Program-made: the position numbers and the translations under genes | Assembly: GCA_025506515.1 (NCBI GenBank) | Contig: CM046457.1 | Span: forward strand, 42,181,525-42,245,524 | Direction of reading: 5' to 3' | DNA from: Flaveria trinervia | Lineage: Eukaryota > Streptophyta > Magnoliopsida > Asterales > Asteraceae | Length of the DNA: 64,000 nt | Shown here: positions 55,641 to 64,000 of the stretch, piece by piece | Numbering within the stretch: position 1 is the first letter of the stretch | How the letters are laid out: each line of letters opens with the position of its first letter | Notes under the pieces: generated by a model | The model's input: only the letters and a program-made list of their open reading frames with translations | Database searches by the model: none | What the model was told of the DNA's origin: nothing

Positions 55641-58300
55641 TAGAATAATGAATAATAATTATCCTAATGTTTATCATAAATCAGAATTTCCCAATTTGAC
55701 GTTTCATGGTCGAAATTGAGTGTTCATAGGTACTCTTACATAAGAATTTGATCAAATCTGATTTAGTTATGCATGTTCATTTTTATTGAGTTATTCATGG
55801 TTGTATTAATTATCTTTTATGATTTTAACCCATTTCAATCCTTGGAATGAACATTTGTTTCCGACATCTCAATTTTTTGAGTTACTATGTTCATACGATG
55901 AACAGAATTCCTGAAAATCACTTGTTGTTGTTTATCATCATAATTATCAAGTTCTTTTCAGTCAAATATGCAAATGATTCCTTAGTATCAATTTGATTTT
56001 TCATGTTTCTGTCTGACCTATGGTTCTAACTTCAATATCAGTTTAAATGTTTCATGGTTTTAGGTTTTCGACATTGAAGATTTTCACCTTTTCTTTGATA
56101 CTATTGTTGTAATGAATCGAAGCTGAGGAATATCGGGGTGAATGGATCTTAGAACAGCAGTTTTGGGTTTTTTGGGTGATGGAGATGATAATGGATGAAG
56201 AACAATGATGAGCGTTCGTCGCATTTTTTAGTCTCTCAATTTAAAAGTATTATATGACCTTCTGATTTGGGTTTATATAGTCGGTTTACTGACTTTTACA
56301 AATATTTAAAGTTTTAAAACAAATGCAAACACGATTTGAACATCACCGTAGCAAATGCGGTAAGGAAATTGTTCATGAGCATTTGTTTACAGTTGCAAAT
56401 GTGAAAGTATAAGAACTTAATAGCGTTTGTTCACTGTAGCAAATACAGAACTTTACAACTTAACAACATTTGTACAATGTAGCAAATGTGTCTGAAAAGC
56501 ATTTATCAGCATTTGTATATTACAACAAATATGGTAGAACAAATTTCACCAACATTTCTTCACTGTAGCAAATGCGATAGAGCAAATTCCTTGAAACACA
56601 TATAACCTCAACAAATGCCGTAGACGAAAGGTTTGCCCGCATTTCTTGACTTTCATGCATGATCATGACAGAAGAGATTAAGCACATTATTAATTTATTT
56701 TAATATACAAATAAGTTTTTAGTGTTGATGTCACCACATTGAGGAAATGCGGATGAGTAAAAAGAAATATGGTTGAACAGAAGTTTACCACATCGGTTGG
56801 ACACTTTTGTCCGCATTGGTTTTAACATTTCAAACTTTTTATGTATACTTTTCTGAAACAAATGTGGTAGAATTACCTTGTCTGTTAATGACATGAAAAC
56901 ATTTACATGCATTGGTTATATGCATGGGTTACCTTCACCCATATTAACCAATGCACTTACCTGCATTAATATTTGATCTTAATCAAAAGTAATGTTTTTG
57001 CAAATTGAATTCTTTTCTGTTTTTTTATCTATCAGCTGTTATGAAGAATTGTCTTTGCTTTTGGCTTGTTTCTTATGAAGTTTTAACTGTTATTGAGATT
57101 GTAAATTCTTGCTTGGTTTGACTTGTATGCCAGTGTGATACAAGTTTCCTCATGTTTGACTGATCTTGGACTTTAATGCTTCTAAATGTTTGCATAAGCT
57201 GAGATACCATATTATAACTTCTGAACCAACATGGTCAATTCTTTTTGTTTTGATTTTAGAATTTTTAAGAAAGAAACCACCTATACAAACTAATCAAAAT
57301 TTTAAATTACTCCCTGAAAGTTTATATCCATATTTAGATGGAAACTTTAATGATTTAAAAATTTTGGATCATAAAAACTTTTTATAATATTTTGTTTTTC
57401 TAATATGTACATGAAGAGGAAGTATACTTTTGTTGGGATCATATCAATCTTACATTACACAACTACAAGCTTTTGTTGATAAAGTAGACATGTTTATGAT
57501 CTTATTGATTAAAGGTATGTTTGTCATCTTAAACTCATACCTAGTTAATGTTATAATGCATGTGACATTTATCATGTTTTGATTGATTTAAATATTTAAT
57601 ATGTACCTCACACGCAGAAGTATGGTTTGATCAACCATCCTCATGTAATGAACCGTAGAACTTTTTCACAATTTACTTGACGAGGTTACTTAATGTATGA
57701 ATTCTTACTTTCACTAATCCTTATTGGGATTCTTTTACTCTGGTCCTTATACTGATTTGATCCATATTGGGATTCTTTTGGACTTCCATTTAGAAGGTTA
57801 TCTATGATATGATTCTATTTTTAATGCATCCAGTGTGGATGTGTTCCACATTGGGAATCTTTTGGATCATGACATCACCACTATGTGCTTGTTTCTCCAG
57901 GTCTTTGCTTAGAAAAATAGAGAAGAAGCTGATGTAGGTGAAAGAGATTCATAATTCATCATTACCTGGTGTGTTTAGGTTGCTACACACATATACACTT
58001 GGATAAGCCAATACTTACCAGTACTCTAAGATGAGTGTTTCACAGTTGAATATGGGTACTTAGTTCATTACAACATGTATCTTCCTTTCCAAGTTGAGCC
58101 TACCCACATATCAATGTCATTCTTTTGAATTAAGCACAGTGACTGATATAATGAGTGTAATTATATCATTTCCCACAATTATAAGACACAAGCTTTAGTA
58201 AAATGATTTCTTCTTGATATTTTAGATAATATTTAGATGTTTTTGTAATTTTTAATTTTACTCAAGGTTCATCATGCGAATTTATTGAACTACGAATCTA
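55641..58300 (-). other. Spacer between pol and accessory ORF of element D
   Basis: AT-rich, 2.7 kb, no convincing ORF on either strand; short open frames at 56700-56912 and 57166-57387 show no known motif. Contains the hairpin array at 56340-56600. Confidence 0.6.
56340..56600. repeat. Hairpin array with CATTTG/CAAATG arms (element D spacer)
   Basis: Five or so units of the form GCATTTG..TCACTGTAG..CAAATGCG. At 56466-56489 the arms ACATTTG and CAAATGT pair perfectly around a 10-base loop; at 56379-56401 the arms GCATTTG and CAAATG(T) pair with one end mismatch. The loop word CACTGTAG or a relative recurs. GCAAATGCGG also appears as a single motif at 56350. Confidence 0.8.
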
Positions 58301-58319
58301 AACCTACTCAAAAAGTGAT

Positions 58320-59640
58320 ATCTAATTTCAATATGTTTTGTTTGTGAGTGTTAAACTGGATTATTTGTGATAAACAATGGAGTTGTGTTATCAATGTGAA
58401 TTGGAGTGTGCAAGATGTTAAAACCATAGTCAAGCATCTGGTTTTGAATCTAGAGAACTTGAGAGCAACAAGCTGATGTTGCTATTTACTCAACTTCTAC
58501 TTTTGAAACAAACACATTTGTCTTCTTCTTGCACTGCCAAAAGACAAGTCTGGGACTATAAAATTGACAATCTCCAGAAGTGGACTTCCTATTGAAGTTG
58601 AATCCCCCATAATCACTATCAATGTAGGCATAGAGATTGAAATCTCCTTCCTTTGGATACCATAATCCTAGAGCAGGTTTCCCCTTAAGATATCCGAATA
58701 TCCTTTTGGCAGCATTCACATGAGATTCTTTGGGATCTGCTTGATATATGACAGACACACAAACACCAAACATAATATCACGCCTACTGGTTGGTAGACA
58801 CATAAGTGAACCTATCATAGATCAATAGTGAGTTTGATACACTAGTTTTCCTTCAGGTCTGGACCAATCTTCACTTTAGTGTCAACATGAGTTCTGATGG
58901 ACTAACAATCAGCAAGCTTGAATTTCTTCAACATTATTTCCATGTATTTGGGTTGATTGATGGAGATTCCATCTGCTGTCTGTTGGATTTGTACTCCAAG
59001 AAAGAATATGAGTTCCCCATAGCACTCATATGGTATTTTGAATGCATAAGGTCTTTAAAGTCTTTGTAGAGTAGCTTGTTTGTTGCACCGAAAATGATAT
59101 CATCCACATATATCTAGACCAGCAGCATGTCTTTGCCTTTCCTATTTCTGAAGAGAGTCTGATCAATCTTTCCTATTTCATACCCATTTTCAAGAAGAAA
59201 AGATGATAGAGTCTCATACCACTTCCTTGAAGCTTGATGATAACCATACAAGGCTTTGTCAAGCTTATACACCCTGTGTGGAAAATCTAGGTCTTCAAAT
59301 CTAGGAGGTTGACTCATATAGACTTATTCAACAATCTTTCCATAGAGAAAAGCATATTTCACATCCATTTCATAAATAGTGAATTTCATGGATGTTGAAT
59401 ATGCTAGAAAAAGTCCTATTGCTTATAATCTTGATACAAGAGCAAACACCTCATCATAAACAATTCCTTCTTCTTGTATATATCCTTAAGCCACTAGTCT
59501 TGCTTTATTTCTGATGATGATTCCCCTGTCATCAGTTTTGCTTTTGTATAGCCACATGGTACCAATAGGGTATTGTGCTTCAAGAAGATCTACCAGTTGT
59601 CATACTTCTTGTTTCTTGAATTTTAGCAACTCTTTATGCA
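58320..59640 (-). pseudogene. reverse transcriptase and RNase H (element D)
   Basis: RT: RVYKLDKALYGYHQASRKWY (59270-59210), LLENGYEIGKIDQTLFRNRK and IYVDDIIFGATN with YVDD at 59099-59110. RNase H: YQADPKESHVNAAKRIFGYL and KGKPALGLWYPKEGDFNLYA (58745-58630), YIDSDYGGFNFNRKSTSGDC from 58625, then CCSQVL and HSQTKHIEIRYHFL toward 58320. Several stops. Confidence 0.9.
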
Positions 59641-61390
59641 TTGCCTCAATCCAACTATTTTCTTGAAGAGACTCTTTGATATTTTTGGGTAGTGTTTGAC
59701 AAAGAAAGTAAGGTAACAAACATATGTTTGCTATGCTTGACTTGCTTCTTATCACCCTTTCATTAAGTTCACCAATGATGCTTTCAACAATATGATTCTT
59801 GTGTATTCTAGTGGTTGGAATTGAGTCACCAACAATGGTTACATCAAGATTGGAGACATTCAGATCATCTTGACAAGAGGCACCTTCATCTTGTACTGTG
59901 GGGGAGTTGTAAAAATAATCAAAGTCAGCAACACTTTGAGTACTCCTATCATTTGAGTTTCTTTCAGTTTCAATTGGAGGGGTAGCTTGATGTTGATTCC
60001 TGTCTTCAGTTGATGGACCTTCTAAAGGAGATGGTAACATGCTAGGACCATCCTCAGTTGAAATGCTATGACTTTAAGAAGGTTGTCTGATAGGATCACC
60101 TTGCAGTGGAACATCTCCATTCAGTTGCTCAGTAGAGTTTGGAGGAACCATCAGAAAGTCTTCTTTTCTATCTACTACTAAAGAAGGTTCTACGAAATGT
60201 TGGTTTCTTGCATCAGACAAATGAAATTGATGAAAAGATTTTGTAAATGAGTCAATATCAACCAACTAGTTGGGACCATTTGTGGATTAGGAAATGAATG
60301 TTCCTTCAATTGAACATTTGTTGATTCATCAATAATGTGATGCAAAATCAAAAGCAATCAAATGGATTAAGAACAAATAGTTACTCAAAGACGATAAACA
60401 AACCAAAAGGTTCCAAGAACACAAGCTCTAATGTTTAATCTTAGATTAAACACTCTGTAAGCTTTTGAAACAAAAGAATAACCTACAAAGAATCCTTTAT
60501 CAGACTTGCACGAAAATTTTCCCAGATAGTTTCGGGTGTCTAATATTAAGACAGGACTACCGAATGACTTGATAAATCCAGTATATGGTTTTTGGTGAAA
60601 GAGAAGTTCATAAGGAGTCTTGTTGCTTTCTTTTATAATTAGATTTATAGTGTGGACAAAGCACGATGTGTTAACTACTTTTGCCCAAAAGGTGATTGGC
60701 AGTTTAGCCTAGCTGCACTAAATTGATGAGCAACGCATTTGGTTGTACAAAATAAACTCATATCTTCATTCTTAAATTTTGTCCCATTATCACTTCTAAT
60801 TGTTTTGACCTTATGATCAAGTTAGTTTTCAATTCTTGTGATAAAATCTTTTATTAATTGGGACACTTTGTTTTTATGAAGTATGGAGAAGACCATGTAA
60901 ATCTAAAAAAATCATCAATGATCACCAAACAATACTATTTCTTTCCAATACTCATAACATGAGTTGGTCCAAAAAGATCTATATGAAGTAGATTCAGTGG
61001 AGAATTGTTTGTGTTCACCAGTTTTGGCTTGTTGGAAGACTTATGTTGTTTCCCTTTGAGACACTCTGAATAGTGATCAATAAAGTGAAATTCTTTTTAG
61101 GGTAAACCAATGACATGGTTTCCCTTGACCAATTTGTTCTTGTTTTTGAAATTTGTGTGTCCCAAACATCTGTGCGAAAGCTATGACTCATCAAAAGATG
61201 CTTTTGACATAAGACACGTTTCTTGTTTTGGTCTTGCAGAATTGAGGATTAAGACATATGTGTTATTCTTCCTCAAGGTCTTCATGACAACCCATTCTTC
61301 ACGAATTTGAAATCCTAGTTTTAGGATATAGCAATGAATGTCAGTAAAGAGAGTTGAATATTTCTTGTCATAATATAAGACACGCTGAGC
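59641..61390 (-). pseudogene. integrase and linker (element D)
   Basis: The core can be followed on the - strand: LLHIDLFGPTHVMSIGKK near 61000-60950, VIIDDFFRFTWSSPYF after it, then heavily frameshifted to 60300. The linker with RT (60265-59600) is a Ser/Thr/Asn-rich stretch including LSDARNQHFVEPSLVVDRKE and ANICLLPYFLCQTLPK. Only the first catalytic Asp is clear. Confidence 0.8.
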
Positions 61391-61393
61391 AGA

Positions 61394-61640
61394 TTAGTAG
61401 TTCACTCTATCAAAGCTCGGCATCCCATTCATCATAGATCCTTCACTAGTGATTCTGCCACCTTGTGAATTTCCTCCAAATGCCATAGTAGTTCCTTGTA
61501 TATGCTTGAACTCATGAAGGAGGGAATGATCTCTAGTCATGTGTCGGGAGCATCCACTATCCACGTACCATAAGCTATTAGACCTGTATGGATGACCCTG
61601 CAAGTACAAAAGAACTAATTCGAATATGGAACCCAATCCA
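61394..61640 (-). pseudogene. aspartic protease (element D)
   Basis: SLWYVDSGCSRHMTRDHSLL is read on the - strand, active site DSGCS at 61547-61561. Followed by FKHIQGTTMAFGGNSQGGRI, the flap/linker region. The local reading frame is open. Confidence 0.9.
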
Positions 61641-61856
61641 TGATGGTCTTGGGTTTCGTGTTCCTATCCATGATAGTAACTTCTTGGTAATTTCCTTTAA
61701 ACTATAACTTAGAGGGAGGTGGTCTCGGAGATTTTTGATGATATCTTACATGTTTCATCTCGTCAATTTCAATTAAGAGTCAAAAGAATATTGAAACCTT
61801 TGGTCGTTTTTTCTTTAAAGAAATCTAACCCATTTTTTATTATCAAACATCATTTT

Positions 61857-63090
61857 TTATTTATGAAGCTCATGTGCTTGTTTGATGTTGTAATAATTGT
61901 TTCTTTGAATTTTCTTCAACTCCGTTATGTTGCCCATATCATTATCAGATCTTGAAGTTCTGGATTGATTATTATGAAAATGATTTCTAATTTTGGGTTT
62001 CACAGATGATATTGCTGAGATGGTCTTGTTTTGGGGAACTCTTAACCCTTTTTGTATGAAGAAACAATCAGATGTATTATGGTTGGTCATATCATAGATT
62101 GAATAGTATTTGTTAAAATAGTAGTTTTTGGTGGAATGATTGTTCATATCACAGATTAAGCAGTATTGATTGTAATAGCACTCATTTGTATTGTGATTAG
62201 ACATTTCACACATGCCACGATACATTTGTTTGTCTCTTGATGCTGATCTTGATATTGAGGCCTCAATAGATTTAACTATTTTCAACTGAGTCTCAACCTT
62301 TGATTTTGTTAGGGAAGCAAAATCAGCCTTTTTAGTAGTTTGTTTCATAACACTACTAGGTTTGTCCTTCCTAGATTGTTTCTACTTCCTAACCCTTCTT
62401 CTTACCTCTTTTTCTAATGGATTTACATGTTCTTTATTAAAAAATGTCAAAACTAACCCCTTGCTTTGGGTTTGAAGAATGAGAATCTGACTTGATTTTT
62501 GTTTTTGATACTAGTGAAATTCTATTTTTCTTTGTTAGATAAACTTTGTTTGATTTTATTGAATTTTTTGGAGATTTGATCTCACAATCTAAACTGCTTT
62601 CAGCAAAGGGTTTCATTGAAATCTCGGTTTTCTTCTTTTCTTAGGAAACTGTAGAAATAAATTTCATATAAGGCACTATGGCTTTGACAGGGCTTCTTGG
62701 TTTAATGGCATTCACTATCTTGTTTGAGTACTCTTTGATTTTGATAGGATGGCCTAACTTAATTTTCTCCTCATTTGTTTCAATGTAAACACACGGTTTA
62801 TTTTGATGATTAGTGATTTTTGTTACTATTAATTTAGGTTTAATAGTTTTATGTTCAAATTTATTAGACAGAGTGACAGACTCAGCCATGACACTGAAAT
62901 TATTATTATATGTTGGGGGTACATGTATTGTATCCAATCCAGGACATATCATTATGCTCCTTCTGTGAATCAAACATCTCTTTCAACTTAGCTAAAGATA
63001 GTTGAAACCTTTCTAGTTTCATTTCAGTAACTGATTGCTTAGCTTTGGATTGAGCTAACTTTTTAGTTAACTTTTCTGTAAAGATTCATA
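61857..63090 (-). pseudogene. gag C-terminal part with triplicated zinc-knuckle module (element D)
   Basis: From 63085 on the - strand: a helical stretch (KLTKKLAQSKAKQSVTEMKL, ERFQLSLAKLKEMFDSQKEH), then a frame-broken Lys/Thr-rich part (62973-62400). At 62250-62050 three similar units follow: CEMSNHNTNEC, CDMNNHSTKNY and YDMTNHNTSDC. Each resembles the Sirevirus second knuckle, as in element B's CDMKNHKTVEC. Only the first keeps both Cys of its half; the others lost one or more. The capsid-like N-terminus is outside or deleted. Confidence 0.78.
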
Positions 63091-63096
63091 TAAGAC

Positions 63097-63851
63097 TGAT
63101 GCAACCCAAGAAATCCAAAGTTTATACTGCATGCATGCACAGAAGTACTAAAGTAGAATGCTTTGAAGTTTTACACTCTGCCTTAGAAAATATTCTTAGT
63201 GTGAGATCTTCAGAAGCCAAGACCAATATCTTCCGAAGCCAAACATGAACTCTTCGAAGCTTTAAAGACAAAATCTTCCAAAGACAACACTTGAAGACAA
63301 ATTTCTTCCAAAGACTATTGAGTACATGCAACTCTGATTGACTCACCAACTTTCACAAGTTGGTGAAAGGTCCATGCTTTTGGTAAACTGTACATTGAGG
63401 TCTTGAGTTTGCTACTTTCTACTTTATGTAGTTTTATCCTTTTGTAATATATTAGGATGTGAGCTATGGCATATCATAGTCACTAGCCAAAACGAAATCT
63501 ACCTTTTAACTCTACATTGATTTTGTTGTTGTCTAGATCATGTATCTAGCCGACCCTCAAAGTATAGCTGGCAGTAGGATATAGTATAAAGTATCTCATC
63601 CCTTTGTAATCTTTAACCCTTTATGCTTTGTAAGCACTTATAAGGAACTTGAGAGCAATCTACAGTATTCTTGAAAACCAAACACTTGTGTTATTGTTAT
63701 TGTTATTGTTCTATTTCTTTATTACCTGTGTTACATAGTATCAAGGTGTGACTGGTTGGTAGTTCCACATTTGATATGTTAGGTGTTCTAAATCAAATCT
63801 TCTCATTGTGTGTTATGTTGTAAGTGACCAACCCCTTAAAACGGTCCTGCA
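63097..63851 (+). repeat. 5' LTR of element E
   Basis: The 3' end TCCTGCA is fixed by the primer-binding site two bases later. The start is less certain: TGATGCAACC at 63097 or TGCAACC at 63100. At 63205-63320 it holds repeats of TCTTC-N-GAAG: ATCTTCAGAAGCC, ATCTTCCGAAGCC, CTCTTCGAAGC, ATCTTCCAAAGAC. A TATA-like TAGTATAAAGTATC is at about 63578-63591. The 63122-63349 antisense frame is rejected as a gene. Confidence 0.82.
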
Positions 63852-63853
63852 AT

Positions 63854-63865
63854 TGGTATCAGACC
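63854..63865 (+). other. Primer-binding site of element E
   Basis: TGGTATCAGACC, one mismatch in 12 to the tRNA-Met complement, two bases after the LTR end. Confidence 0.9.
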
Positions 63866-63937
63866 TTTTCACGCTCTTGATTATAAGATTTCACCATCTT
63901 AAGATCCCTCACACACACAAATTACTTAACATCTCAA

Positions 63938-64000
63938 ATGGCAGCTAGTACTAAAGCTAATATGGAAACTGGAACCATGACAAAGTCCCCACTAATCACG
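63938..64000 (+). CDS. gag start of element E (partial)
   Basis: ATG at 63938, open to the window end: MAASTKANMETGTMTKSPLI and on. A short polar start before the capsid domain is usual for copia gag. Only 21 codons are visible, so integrity is unknown. Confidence 0.6.
   Translation, partial: MAASTKANMETGTMTKSPLIT

Larger units (their letters stand above)
55334..63096 (-). mobile_element. Element D: outermost Sirevirus-type copia element, truncated
   Basis: Reading the - strand from 63096: gag C-terminal part, three zinc-knuckle-like units, protease, integrase, RT, RNase H, spacer with hairpins, accessory ORF N-terminus, interrupted at 55333 by element A. It resumes at 21445-21253 and is interrupted again by the gypsy element. 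The 5' end is cut off by element E's LTR at about 63097. LTRs are not in the window. Heavily mutated, consistent with the oldest insertion. Confidence 0.82.
63097..64000 (+). mobile_element. Element E: 5' end of another copia element
   Basis: LTR, primer-binding site, short leader and first codons of gag; the element leaves the window on the right. Its LTR start falls inside element D's gag frame, so E is an insertion into D. TSD not testable here. Confidence 0.85.

Noticed and set aside
63122..63349. 75-residue antisense frame
   Set aside because: Inside the LTR of element E, no known motif.

Overview
The window is plant nuclear DNA made almost entirely of nested LTR retrotransposons. I see no intact host gene, rRNA or tRNA gene. 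Plant origin rests on Ty1/copia and Ty3/gypsy gag-pol fragments, primer-binding sites matching initiator tRNA-Met, and 5-bp target-site duplications (TSDs). Four copia elements look Sirevirus-type (SIRE lineage: second zinc knuckle, long spacer after pol, extra 3' ORF). The extra-ORF wording resembles proteins I recall from Asteraceae, so a composite-family plant is my guess, not a proof.

Layout, left to right. 1-2391 is a degenerate GTT/TTG array with a ~1.2-kb higher-order duplication, ending at a 100-N gap. 2492-8697 is a decayed gypsy element on the + strand whose 3' LTR is followed by a second LTR in inverted orientation. 8698-21244 is copia element F (- strand, TSD GTGTT), inserted 8 bp from the outer end of that inverted LTR. 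21253-21445 is a short piece of element D. 21446-55333 is copia element A (- strand). Inside A lies copia element B (23384-40822, + strand, TSD TTAGA), and inside B lies copia element C (26900-34912, + strand, TSD TATGA). A also carries a solo gypsy-type LTR (48875-51417, TSD CCTGT). 55334-63096 is the rest of element D (- strand), cut at its gag end by the 5' LTR of element E (63097-64000, + strand), which runs out of the window.

The insertion order can be read: C into B, B into A, A into D; the gypsy element into D and F into the gypsy element; E into D. All coding regions except the few visible codons of E are pseudogenes with stops, frameshifts and deletions.

Two features recur and are the most interesting content. 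(1) A, B, D and F each carry a related accessory ORF after RNase H, in the position of the env-like ORF of Sireviruses. (2) Between pol and that ORF, and often in the leader and LTRs, each element has its own array of short hairpins or quasi-palindromes, with paired base changes that keep the stems. Different elements use different sequences in the same layout, and the solo gypsy-type LTR carries the same palindrome type as copia element A.
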